Source of the DNA: Polaromonas sp. JS666
GTDB taxonomy: Bacteria > Pseudomonadota > Gammaproteobacteria > Burkholderiales > Burkholderiaceae_C
Assembly (NCBI RefSeq): GCF_000013865.1
Contig: NC_007948.1
Location: forward strand, 3,286,001-3,350,000
DNA: 64,000 bases
Reading direction: 5' to 3'
Every line of letters begins with the position of its first letter. The first letter of the stretch is position 1. The notes beneath the pieces are model-generated. The model was not told where the DNA came from, ran no database searches, and saw only the letters and a program-made list of their open reading frames with translations. Shown here in pieces: positions 45,195 through 54,800 of this stretch. The translations under genes were made by a program, and so were the position numbers.

Positions 45195-46016
45195 TCAAAC
45201 GGGCTGGATCGTGATGTCCACCGTCATGGTTTCCTTGCCACCGCCCTGCCGCACACCCTTGGCCGGCGGGCAGGCGTTGTAGTCCGTTCCCATGGCCAGC
45301 CGAACATGGCGCTCGTCAATCAGGCAGCTGTGGGTTACATCGATGCTGACCCAGCGCCGGCTGGCGACGTCCAGGCACACATCCACCCACGCATGGCTGG
45401 CCAGGTCAGGCTCGTTGGCCGCGTAAAAATAACCGCTCACATAACGCGCAGGAATGCCCAGGCCGCGGCAGATCGCCACCATCACGTGCGCCTGATCCTG
45501 GCACACGCCTGCACCGGCCTTGAACGCCTCGAGCGCCGTGGTCGTCACGCTGGTGCTATTTTTTTGATAGCTTACCGCCCCTGCCACACCCTGGCTCAGG
45601 GCCAACAGCATGCCCAAATCGGCCTGGCCCCGGATGGCGGAAGTCGTGACAAAACGGCGGCCGAACTCAGCCAGCACCGGGTCTGGCTGGGCCAGATGCG
45701 TGGCCCGCAAGAAGAAGTCCGGATGCGGCAGGTTCGCCGCATCGGTGAACTCGGCCACCCCCAGGGTTTCAACGTCACCGGCCGCATTGACCAGGCTCCA
45801 GCGCACGTTGTCAGCCTCCTGGCCGACGAAGGTGTAGGAATGGATGGGATTGCCAAAGGCGTCGAGCTGGGAAAAAAGCTTTTCGGGCGCACCCAGGCTC
45901 CAGAAATACACCGTTTGCGCCGGGCCGGACTGCGGGGTCAGCCAAAGCGTCTGCAACGCGTAGCGCAGGGGTTCGGTGTAGCGGTAGTCGGTCGTATGCC
46001 TCACGTGCAGTTTCAT
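45195..46016 (-). CDS. Transglutaminase-like family protein (TG-N plus core)
   Basis: 273-residue cytoplasmic-type protein, no signal peptide. It begins MKLHVRHTTDYRYTEPLRYA, the start of the bacterial transglutaminase-like N-terminal domain, followed by the core with complete triad Cys172 (GVCQDQAHV), His208 (ASHAWVDV) and Asp226 (WVSIDVTHS). Such proteins may act as peptidases or amide-bond transferases on small peptides. It is the last of the minus-strand set ATP-grasp, alpha-E, transglutaminase, separated from alpha-E by a 361-base repeat region. One of the 17-bp dispersed palindromes lies inside it and encodes SYQKNST just ahead of the active-site cysteine. Confidence 0.92.
   Translation of the reverse strand: MKLHVRHTTDYRYTEPLRYALQTLWLTPQSGPAQTVYFWSLGAPEKLFSQLDAFGNPIHSYTFVGQEADNVRWSLVNAAGDVETLGVAEFTDAANLPHPDFFLRATHLAQPDPVLAEFGRRFVTTSAIRGQADLGMLLALSQGVAGAVSYQKNSTSVTTTALEAFKAGAGVCQDQAHVMVAICRGLGIPARYVSGYFYAANEPDLASHAWVDVCLDVASRRWVSIDVTHSCLIDERHVRLAMGTDYNACPPAKGVRQGGGKETMTVDITIQPV
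45555..45571. repeat. 17-bp dispersed palindrome, copy 4 (inside a gene)
   Basis: GCTATTTTTTTGATAGC, arms GCTAT and ATAGC perfect, inside the transglutaminase-like gene and in frame. Confidence 0.6.
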
Positions 46017-46025
46017 GGAATAAGA

Positions 46026-46360
46026 GCCCCCACGTTCGTTCGCTTCGCGTAACTCTCTGCCCCCCGAGGGGGCTGGCCTTGCTTGGGGCGGCCCGACGCT
46101 GCGGCCATCGCCCCCACGTTCGTTCGCTTCGCGTAACTCTCTGCCCCCCGAGGGGGCCGGCCTTGCTTGGGGCGGCCCGGCACTGCGGCCATCGCCCCCA
46201 CGTTCGTTCGCTTCGCGTAACTCTCGAGGCCTTGCAGGCCGCGGCTGGCGAGACGCTGCGCCTCTGTCGCCTGTCCAAACCTGCTCAAGCAGGTTTGGAG
46301 CCGCAGGCTCCAGCCCCGAGGGGGCTGGCCTTGCTTGGGGCGGCCCGGCGCTGCGGCCGC
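46026..46360. repeat. 84-bp tandem repeat, three units
   Basis: Units begin at 46026, 46110 and 46194 with GCCCCCACGTTCGTTCGCTT, and carry CTCTCTGCCCCCCGAGGGGG and GGCCTTGCTTGGGGCGGCCC parts (period 84). The third unit has about 80 extra bases with small hairpins (AACCTGC-TCAA-GCAGGTT and GGAGCC-GCA-GGCTCC). Occupies the whole gap between the transglutaminase-like and alpha-E genes. Related partial copies are at 19187-19324. Confidence 0.9.
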
Positions 46361-46377
46361 CGTGACCTCATGCTGTT

Positions 46378-47346
46378 TCAATTGGTCGCCGGAACGAGAA
46401 ATTCGCGGCTGATGTGCGCGCCGATTTCGTTGACCCGGTCCAGGAACTGGGTCAGGAAGGCATGCAGGCCGGTCGCGAGGATTTCGTCGATGCGGGCATA
46501 TTGCAAATCGGCGCGCAATTTTCCGGCGCGGCGCTGCGTTTCGCTGGACGCGTCGCTGGTCACCATGGCGAGATTGCTCATGACCTCGTTCAGGCAGGCC
46601 AGCAGGGAGCGCGGCATGTCGGCCCGCAGGATCAGCAGCTCGGCCACGCGCTCGGGCTTGATGACGTCGCGGTACACCTTGCGGTACACCTCAAAGCCGG
46701 ACACGCTGCGCAAAATCGCGCTCCAGTGGTAGAAGTCGTACTCTTGGTCTTTCTCACCGGTTGCGCCCAGAAAATCATTCTCCACCGCATGGAACTTAAC
46801 ATCCACCAGCCGGGCGGTGTTGTCGGCCCGCTCCAGGAAGGTCCCCAGGCGCAGAAAATGAAAAGCCTCATCCTGCAGCATGGTGCCCGCCGTCACGCCG
46901 CGCGAGAGATGCGAACGGAACTTGACCCATTCAAAAAACTGGCCCGGGTCGCGCTCGAAGTCACTGCTCCGCAGCATGCGGATGATTTCCAGGTAAGTCT
47001 GGTTTTGCGTCTCCCACACTTCGGTGGTCAGAGTGCCCCGCACGGCGCGGGCGTTTTCGCGGGCGTTTTTCAGGCACGAGATGATGCTTGACGAATTTTT
47101 CTCGTCGCGCACCATGAAGTCCATCACTTCACGCGGATTGATGCTGTCGCCGTACCTGGCCGCATAGGCCGGCTTGAGTTCGCTGATGCTCAGCAGGCTC
47201 TGCCAGCCGCCTTGCGCCACCGCCGCGGACTGGGGCAACAGCGAGGTCTGGTAGTTCACGTCAAGCATGCGCGCGGTATTCTCGGCGCGCTCGGTGTAGC
47301 GCGACATCCAGAAAAGGTGATCAGCAGTTCTTGATAGCATGATCAA
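46378..47346 (-). CDS. Alpha-E domain protein (DUF403)
   Basis: 322-residue all-helical alpha-E protein. It starts MIMLSRTADHLFWMSRYTER followed by AENTARMLDVNYQTSLLP, the family opening, with the FLERADNTARLVDVKFH repeat of the same pattern in mid-protein and further conserved glutamates. Alpha-E proteins are always found with circularly permuted ATP-grasp and transglutaminase-like proteins; their activity is not established. The gene starts 4 bases inside the end of the ATP-grasp gene, so translation is coupled. In the second set in this window the same domain is fused to ATP-grasp. Confidence 0.93.
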   Translation of the reverse strand: MIMLSRTADHLFWMSRYTERAENTARMLDVNYQTSLLPQSAAVAQGGWQSLLSISELKPAYAARYGDSINPREVMDFMVRDEKNSSSIISCLKNARENARAVRGTLTTEVWETQNQTYLEIIRMLRSSDFERDPGQFFEWVKFRSHLSRGVTAGTMLQDEAFHFLRLGTFLERADNTARLVDVKFHAVENDFLGATGEKDQEYDFYHWSAILRSVSGFEVYRKVYRDVIKPERVAELLILRADMPRSLLACLNEVMSNLAMVTSDASSETQRRAGKLRADLQYARIDEILATGLHAFLTQFLDRVNEIGAHISREFLVPATN

Positions 47347-48839
47347 ACACCTCCAACCGTTGACTGTGACTGTGATTGCGTCTGCATGGGCATGCCATGG
47401 CCTTCCTGCAATATCCAGGTGTCCTTCGTGCCGCCGCCCTGTGAAGAGTTCACCACCAGCGAGCCGTCTTTCAGCGCCACGCGGGTGAGGCCGCCCGGCA
47501 CCATCTGCACGTCCTTGCCGCTCAGCACAAAGGGCCGCAGGTCGATGTGTCGCGGCGCCACGCCGCTTTCGACATAGGTGGGGCAGGTCGACAGGCTCAG
47601 TGTGGGCTGGGCAATATAGCCCGAGGGGTTGGCCAGCAGCGCCTGGCGGAAGTCCTCGATTTCGGCCTGAGTGGCGGCCGGCCCCACCAGCATGCCGTAG
47701 CCCCCCGCGCCATGAACCTCCTTGACGACCAGATCCTTGAGATTGGCCAGGGTGTACTGCAGGTCTTCAGCGTTGCGGCACATGTAGGTTGGCACGTTCT
47801 TGAGGATGGGTTTTTCGCCCAAGTAGAACTCGATCATTTTCGGCACGTACGGATAGATCGACTTGTCGTCTGCCACGCCGGTGCCGATGGCGTTGCACAG
47901 CGACACATTGCCGCTGCGGTAGACATTGAGCAGCCCCGCGCAGCCCAGCGTGGAGTTGGGACGGAAAGCCAGCGGGTCCAGGAAATCGTCATCGACGCGG
48001 CGGTAGATCACGTCCACCCGACGCGGCCCGCGCGTGGTGCGCATATAGACAAAGTTGTCCCTGACAAAGAGATCCTGACCTTCGACCAGTTCCACGCCCA
48101 TTTGCTGCGCCAGGAAGGCGTGTTCAAAGTAGGCCGAGTTGTACATGCCGGGCGTGAGCACCACGACAGTCGGCTCGGCCGTGGCGGGCGGAGCCATGGC
48201 CCGCAGTGTTTCCAGCAACAGATCGGGGTAGTGGGCCACGGGCGCCACGCGGTTCTCGCTGAAGAGTTCGGGGAAAAGCCGCATCATCATCTTGCGGTCT
48301 TCCAGCATGTAGCTCACGCCGCTAGGGACCCGCAGGTTGTCCTCGAGCACGTAGTACTCGCCCTCGCCCTGTGCATTGGGCGCGCGCACGATGTCGATGC
48401 CGCTGATGTGCGAATAGATGTTGCCGGGCACGTCCACGCCCATCATTTCCGGGCGAAACTGGGAATTCTGGAAAATCTGCTCGGACGGGATCACGCCGGC
48501 CTTGATGATCTCCTGGCCGTGGTAGACGTCGTGGATGAAGCGGTTCAGCGCCGTGACGCGCTGCACCAGCCCCTTTTCCATGCTGGCCCATTCCTGGGCC
48601 GGAATGATCCGGGGGATCAGGTCGAATGGAATCAGCCGCTCGGTACCTGCGCCGTCCTCGTCCTTGGCGCCATACACGGCGAAGGTGATGCCGACGCGGC
48701 GAAAAATCATCTCGGCTTCGGCGCGGCGCGCCTCCATCACTTCGGGAGGCTGTTTGGCCAGCCAGCGCTGATAGCCCTGGTAATGGTCACGAATGCTGGA
48801 CTCCGTTGCATTCATCTCGTCAAACATGGGTCGGCTCAT
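47343..48839 (-). CDS. Circularly permuted ATP-grasp protein
   Basis: 498-residue protein of the CP-ATP-grasp family, predicted to be an ATP-dependent carboxylate-amine ligase. It begins MSRPMFDEMNATESSIRDHY. Conserved parts are YVLEDNLRVPSGVSYMLEDR, TVVVLTPGMYNSAYFEHAFL, LVEGQDLFVRDNFVYMRT, then VYRSGNVSLCNAIGTGVADD and the ATP-binding KEVHGAGGYGMLVG. It lies between comEC (upstream) and the overlapping alpha-E gene. It is paralogous to the N-terminal half of the 940-residue fusion at 55.7 kb. ATG 48839 is preferred over the TTG 18 bases upstream. Confidence 0.93.
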   Translation of the reverse strand: MSRPMFDEMNATESSIRDHYQGYQRWLAKQPPEVMEARRAEAEMIFRRVGITFAVYGAKDEDGAGTERLIPFDLIPRIIPAQEWASMEKGLVQRVTALNRFIHDVYHGQEIIKAGVIPSEQIFQNSQFRPEMMGVDVPGNIYSHISGIDIVRAPNAQGEGEYYVLEDNLRVPSGVSYMLEDRKMMMRLFPELFSENRVAPVAHYPDLLLETLRAMAPPATAEPTVVVLTPGMYNSAYFEHAFLAQQMGVELVEGQDLFVRDNFVYMRTTRGPRRVDVIYRRVDDDFLDPLAFRPNSTLGCAGLLNVYRSGNVSLCNAIGTGVADDKSIYPYVPKMIEFYLGEKPILKNVPTYMCRNAEDLQYTLANLKDLVVKEVHGAGGYGMLVGPAATQAEIEDFRQALLANPSGYIAQPTLSLSTCPTYVESGVAPRHIDLRPFVLSGKDVQMVPGGLTRVALKDGSLVVNSSQGGGTKDTWILQEGHGMPMQTQSQSQSTVGGV

Positions 48840-48977
48840 TGGCTTGGTCTCCAGCAAGGTTTGCGCATGGCGTAGTGATGACTAGCTTAGCAAGTTATGC
48901 GCCAGATTGGCGAATCGGGTATCACGTCGCGGTTTTCTTTTTCACTTCCGGTGGAATCCTTTTTTTTCTCCTTTTCC

Positions 48978-51575
48978 TTATGGCTCAGGCACATGATGCC
49001 AGTAGTGCTGGCCTGCCTGCCGCTGGCACGTGATGTCCGCCGGTTTCAGGCTCTGCCAGACGGCTGCCCCACACTGCGGCGACCTGAGCAGCCTGATGCC
49101 GCGTTCGTTGTAGCGCGCCACCACCAAGTCCACCGGATGGCCAAACCGGTTGCGGTAGCCTGCCTGCACCAGCGCCAGCCGGGGCTGGACGGCATCGAGG
49201 AACACAGCACTCGACGAGGTCTTGCTGCCGTGGTGCGGCACCAGCAAAAAGTCGGCCTTCAGGCCAGGCGGGTCACCGCTGGTGGCCAGCCGGAGCTCCT
49301 GGGCGGACTCGATGTCGCCCGCCAGCAAGGCGGTCTGCGCGCCGTTGGAGATACGCAGCACGCAGCTCATGGCATTGGATTTGTTCGCCGCCTCGTAGTC
49401 GGCGGCCACCGGGTGCAGCACTTCAAAAGTCACCGCATCCCAGACCCAGCGCAGGCCCGCCGTGCAGCGGGCCGATTTGCGCACAGCCTGCAACTCGTGG
49501 CTGTCCTCAATCGAGCTGAGCAGGCTGGCTTGCGGCTGCATGGCCAGCACGGCCCGCGCGCCGCCAATATGGTCGATATCCCGGTGGCTCAGCATCAGCA
49601 TGTCCAGTCGCTCACCAAGGGCGCGCAGCAGCGGCACCAGCACGCGGTGCCCGGCATCGCTCTCGCGCGAAAAGCGCGGGCCGGTGTCATACAGCAGCGA
49701 ATGGGTGGCCGTGCGCACCAGTACGGCATTGCCCTGCCCGATGTCCGCTGCCAGCAACTCAAACTGCCCCGGCGCGACCCGCACCGGTTGCCACAGCAGT
49801 ACGGGGAGCAGTAGCGGCACGCCCAGAGCGCGCCAGTGCCAGGGCAGGCGCAGCGCCAGCAAAACACCCCCCAGCACACCAAAGGCAGCGCACCACGGCG
49901 GCGCCGCGGCCACGCTGACAGAGGCCAGCGGCCAGGCGGCCAGCCACTGCAAAAAGACCGCCAGCAGGCCCACGGCCCACGCCGCCGCGTCCCACACCGG
50001 CGCCCACAGCACGCCCAGCATGGCCAGCGGCGTCACAACCAGCGTCACCCAGGGAATGGCCACCGCGTTGGCCAGCAGGCCGACCAGCGACACCTGGTTG
50101 AACAGCAGCAGCGACAGGGGCGTGAGCGCCAGCGTGACCACCCATTGCTCCCGGGCGGCGCGCAGCAAGGCAGCAGCCGGTTTTGCCAACAGCCGCGGCA
50201 CCCACCCTTGCTTCACCGGACTTCCTGAGAGAAGCGGGCCATCACCCGCCGAATCACGGGCACCAGACGCTCCTGGATTTGCAGCAAACAGCACGCCCAC
50301 CGCAACAAACGACAGCCAGAAACCCGCCTGCATCAGCGCCCAGGGGTCCAGCGTGACCACCACCGCCATGGCCAGCAGCCAGGTTTGCAGCCAGGGCCAC
50401 TGCTTGCCGCTGTGCCGCAGCAACACCACCGTCGCCAGCATCCAGATGGTTCTCTGCGCCGGCACGCCCCAGCCTGAAAACAGCGCGTACAGGACCGCGA
50501 GCAACAGGCCGCCCCAGGCTCCGGCGCTGACGGCCGGCAGCGCCAGGCAAAGCCGGGGCGTCAACCCGGCAGAGCGCCGCCACAGGCCGCTCAACAGCAG
50601 GGAGGCGAGCCAGGCGAACATGGTGATGTGCAGGCCCGAAATACTCATCAGGTGAGCGACACCGGTGGCGCGAAAGACATCCCAGTCAGCGCGATCAATG
50701 GCGTTCTGGTCGCCCACCACCAGGGCGGCCACTACACCGGCCAGCTGGCGGTTGCCAACGCGCTGGAAAATCGCTTCACGCACCGACTGCCGGGCGCTCT
50801 CTACCGGATGATCCCAGCCGCCGGACAGCCGTCGGGGCGGCGCATCGTTCAGCCCGGCGCGCACATAGCCGGTGGCCTGAATGCCCTGCTCCCACAGCCA
50901 GAGTTCGTAGTCGAATCCGTGCGGGTTGCTGTTGCCGTGCGGGACCTTCAGCCGCACCGTCATCTGCCAGCGCTCGCCCGCGCGCAAGTCCTGCGGCTGG
51001 CGCTGCAGCTCCAGCGCAAGGTCAGACGGATCGGCGCTTTCGGCCGGCGATGCCCTGCCGTCCCGCATGCCGAAGCCGCTGTACCAGCCAAGCAGGATAT
51101 GCCGCGGCAAGGTGACTGTTTGCCCATTCAGGCGGGCCGATTCAATACCCAGGCGAAAGCGCAGGCCGTCTTCGGCGGGTTGCGGCATGGCCAGCACCAC
51201 ACCCGTCACGGCAATATCGCGACCCTCCAGCGCGGGGTCGAGTGCCGCCGACTGAAAGACCGTGGCCCGCCACCCCGTCAGGCCAAAGCCCAGCAGGGCC
51301 GCGAGCGCCAGGGCCACCACACCCACACCGCGAAAACCCCTGACGTTCAGGGTCAGAGGCGAGCTGCGGCCAGCCATGAGCCACCAAGCGCCCATTACCA
51401 CCCCCGCCAGTGCCGCGAGCACCGCCAATGCGGGATACAGGCTGCCCGGCCACAAACCGGGCTGCTGCAGCTGCAAGGCTACCCCGGTGATGAAGCCGCC
51501 AAAGACAAGGCCAGGCCCCATGGAGGCCGCCCATGGTCTGGCTGATACACGGTCGCCCACAGCCTCCTCCCCCAC
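48978..51575 (-). CDS. comEC: ComEC/Rec2 DNA uptake channel protein
   Basis: 865-residue inner-membrane protein for import of single-stranded DNA during transformation. The N-terminal part has hydrophobic helices and an OB-like domain (about residues 100-250), the central competence domain includes GVAHLMSISGLHITMFAWLA and many membrane segments, and the C-terminal beta-lactamase-like domain shows LLYDTGPRFS and LSHRDIDHIGG with metal-binding residues. GTG 51575 is the frame start; ATG at 51521 is an alternative. It is the first gene of the minus-strand set. Whether it belongs functionally with ATP-grasp and alpha-E genes is doubtful. Confidence 0.94.
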   Translation of the reverse strand: MGEEAVGDRVSARPWAASMGPGLVFGGFITGVALQLQQPGLWPGSLYPALAVLAALAGVVMGAWWLMAGRSSPLTLNVRGFRGVGVVALALAALLGFGLTGWRATVFQSAALDPALEGRDIAVTGVVLAMPQPAEDGLRFRLGIESARLNGQTVTLPRHILLGWYSGFGMRDGRASPAESADPSDLALELQRQPQDLRAGERWQMTVRLKVPHGNSNPHGFDYELWLWEQGIQATGYVRAGLNDAPPRRLSGGWDHPVESARQSVREAIFQRVGNRQLAGVVAALVVGDQNAIDRADWDVFRATGVAHLMSISGLHITMFAWLASLLLSGLWRRSAGLTPRLCLALPAVSAGAWGGLLLAVLYALFSGWGVPAQRTIWMLATVVLLRHSGKQWPWLQTWLLAMAVVVTLDPWALMQAGFWLSFVAVGVLFAANPGASGARDSAGDGPLLSGSPVKQGWVPRLLAKPAAALLRAAREQWVVTLALTPLSLLLFNQVSLVGLLANAVAIPWVTLVVTPLAMLGVLWAPVWDAAAWAVGLLAVFLQWLAAWPLASVSVAAAPPWCAAFGVLGGVLLALRLPWHWRALGVPLLLPVLLWQPVRVAPGQFELLAADIGQGNAVLVRTATHSLLYDTGPRFSRESDAGHRVLVPLLRALGERLDMLMLSHRDIDHIGGARAVLAMQPQASLLSSIEDSHELQAVRKSARCTAGLRWVWDAVTFEVLHPVAADYEAANKSNAMSCVLRISNGAQTALLAGDIESAQELRLATSGDPPGLKADFLLVPHHGSKTSSSAVFLDAVQPRLALVQAGYRNRFGHPVDLVVARYNERGIRLLRSPQCGAAVWQSLKPADITCQRQAGQHYWHHVPEP

Positions 51576-51692
51576 TTGTTATTGATTGCTTTGTTCAATG
51601 TTGTTTGATGCAATGGCTGCGTGTTCAACGGCCGGACGACGCAAAAAGCCGACAAAGCCTGTTTGGCGCAGCTCTTGCTTGCAGAAATGTAG

Positions 51693-51716
51693 CCGAAGCA
51701 GAGTAAGCTGCTTCGG
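51693..51716. repeat. 9-bp inverted repeat between divergent comEC and TG-DUF2126
   Basis: CCGAAGCAG-AGTAAG-CTGCTTCGG, perfect, in the 228-base gap between comEC and the transglutaminase-DUF2126 gene. It could be an operator for the two divergent sets. Confidence 0.5.
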
Positions 51717-51803
51717 GGGTTGCCCGATGGGGCGATCCGCTCTTTTTGTGTTTTGATTTGCGCTGTTGCGCACCGATGCCCTATTTGAAAAAGCGAGGCT
51801 GCC

Positions 51804-54800
51804 TTGTCGATCCACGTTGCACTGAGCCACATCACCCACTACAAATACGACCGCCCGGTGAAACTGGGCCCCCAGGTCGTGCGCCTGCGGCCTGCGCCGC
51901 ACAGCCGGACCCGGGTGCTGTCCTACTCCCTCAACATCGAGCCGGTCAAGCATTTCATCAACTGGCAACAGGACCCGTTTGCCAATTACCAGGCCCGGCT
52001 GGTGTTTCCGGATCCCACCCGTGAATTCAAGGTCACGGTGGACCTGGTCGTCGAGATGGCGGTGTTCAACCCCTTTGATTTCTTTCTGGAGCCCAGCGCC
52101 GAGGAATTTCCTTTTAACTACAGCGCCAGCCAGAAGCAGGAACTGGCGCCCTACCTGGCGACCCAGACCGCCACACCGCTGTTCAAGCGCTATCTTGAGC
52201 AAACCGACCTGAGTCCCAAGCGGACCATCGACTTCCTGGTCGGTCTCAACCAGCGCCTGCAGTCCGACATCCAGTACTCCATCCGCATGGAACCCGGCGT
52301 GCAAACGCCTGAAGAAACCCTGCAGCTGGCCTGCGGCTCCTGCCGCGACACCGGCTGGCTGCTGGTGCAGCTGCTGCGGCACATGGGCCTGGCCGCGCGC
52401 TTTGTGTCGGGCTACCTGATCCAGCTCAAGGCCGACGTCAAGTCGATCGACGGCCCCAGCGGCACGGAGACCGACTTTACCGATCTGCATGCCTGGTGCG
52501 AGGTATTCCTGCCCGGTGCCGGCTGGGTGGGGCTGGACCCAACGTCGGGCCTGATGGCGGGCGAAGGCCACATCCCGCTGGCCTGCACGCCCGAACCGTC
52601 CAGCGCGGCCCCTGTGGAGGGCGGCGTGGACGAATGCGAGGTGACGTTCGAGCACCACATGGCGGTGCAGCGCATTTACGAATCACCGCGCGTCACCCAG
52701 CCCTACACCGAAGCGCAATGGGCCGAGGTGCTGGCGCTGGGCGAGGCGGTGGACAAGGACCTGGTGGCCGGCGACGTGCGGCTCACGATGGGCGGCGAGC
52801 CCACCTTTGTGGCCACCACCGACCGCGACGCCGCGGAGTGGAACATCGACGCGCTGGGGCCCACCAAGCGCGGCTATGCCACCGAACTGGTGCAAAAGCT
52901 GCGTGCCGAATATGGCGAGGGCGGTTTTCTGCATTTCGGGCAGGGCAAGTGGTATCCCGGCGAGCAGTTGCCACGCTGGGCGCTGAGCATTTTCTGGCGC
53001 AAGGATGGCCAGCCGATCTGGCAAAACCCGGACCTGTTTGCCGATGAACGCAAACCCTGCCAATACACGAGCGCAGACGCTCAGCGTTTCATCAAGACCC
53101 TGGCGGGCAAGCTGGGCCTGGCCACGAACTACATCACGCCGGGCTATGAAGACACCTGGTACTACCTGTGGCGCGAGCGGCGCCTGCCGGTCAACGTCGA
53201 CCCCTTTGACTCCCGCCTGGATGACGCGATGGAACGGGAGCGTTTGCGCCGCGTCTTCATGCAGGGGCTGGACTCCGTGGTCGGTTATGTGCTCCCGCTA
53301 AAGGCGAAAGAGGCCGCCTCGCCGGCCCTGGCCGGGCCCAAATGGTCCACCGGTCCGTGGTTCTTCCGCGATGAGCGCATGTACCTGATGCCGGGCGACT
53401 CACCCATGGGTTACCGCCTGCCGCTTGATTCGGTACCCTGGGTGTCCAAAACCGACTACCCCTACATGATCGAGGCCGACCCGTTTGCGCCGCGCCAGGC
53501 CTTGCCATCGACATCGGTGCTGGCCGCACGCTACAACGCCGCGGCGGCGATGGCGCGGGGCGCTCCGCAGCCGGCACCCGCGGCTGTCTCGCGGGCCTCG
53601 CCCCCTCCTGCTGGCAGCAGTGCAAGCGCGCTGGCGCAGTACATGGCGCGCTACATGACGGGCAACGCGGCACTGACGCAGGCCAGTCGCGTCCTGCAGT
53701 TTCGCCCCACCGGCGACAGCGGCATGGGTGGCGGCACCGGCGGCACCAGCACGGCCGCTCCGTCAAGCCACGTGCCACCTCCTGCCGACGAGCAGCGCGC
53801 ACCCAAAGCCTTCGAGTCTGCCGGCTGGCTGACGCGCACCGCGCTGTGCGTCGAGGTCCGCGACCCCGCTCGGGCCAACGGCCCGAAAGACCCAAAGGAC
53901 CCGAAAGACGCGGACAAGGCAAAAGACAAACCCCGGGCCGACCCTGACAGCAAGGCCAACACAAGCAAAAGCGGTGAAACCGGTGCCCTCTACGTGTTCA
54001 TGCCCCCCATGGAGCGGCTGGAGGACTACCTGGACCTGCTCGCGGCCGTGGAAGCGACCGCGCAAACGCTGGGCGTCAGCATCGTGCTGGAAGGCTACCC
54101 GCCGCCGCGCGATCCGCGCCTGAAAATGCTGCAGGTCACACCCGACCCGGGCGTGATCGAAGTCAACATCCATCCCGCCTACCACTGGGGCGAGCTGGTG
54201 GAGCACACCGAATTCCTCTACAAGATCGCCCATGAAACCAGGCTGTCGGCCGAAAAATTCATGACCGATGGCCGGCACACCGGCACCGGCGGCGGCAACC
54301 ACTTTGTGTTGGGCGGCGCCACTCCCGCCGACAGTCCCTTTCTGCGCAAACCAGAGGTGCTGGGCAGCTTGATTGCCTACTGGCACAACCACCCCTCGCT
54401 GAGCTACCTGTTTTCGGGCATGTTCATCGGCCCGACCAGCCAGGCACCGCGCGTGGATGAGGCCCGCAATGACCAGTTGTATGAGCTTGAAATCGCCCTG
54501 CGTGAAATCCGCAACAACCGGCAGAAATACGGCGCCAGCATGCCGCCCTGGCTGGTCGACCGGACGCTGCGCAACATCCTGGTGGACGTGACGGGCAACA
54601 CGCACCGCAGCGAGTTCTGCATCGACAAGATGTACTCGCCGGATTCCGCGACCGGGCGCCTGGGCCTGCTGGAGCTGCGCGCCTTTGAAATGCCGCCCCA
54701 CGCCCGCATGAGCATCGCCCAGCAGTTGCTGCTGCGCGCGCTGGTCGCGCGCTTCTGGAAAACCCCTTACCACGGCCGCGTCACACGCTGGGGCACCGAG

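Noticed and set aside
46013..46381. Repetitive open frame coding GAESYAKRTNVGAM-type units
   Set aside because: Product of the 84-bp DNA repeat; such peptides appear wherever the repeat lies and have no start signals.
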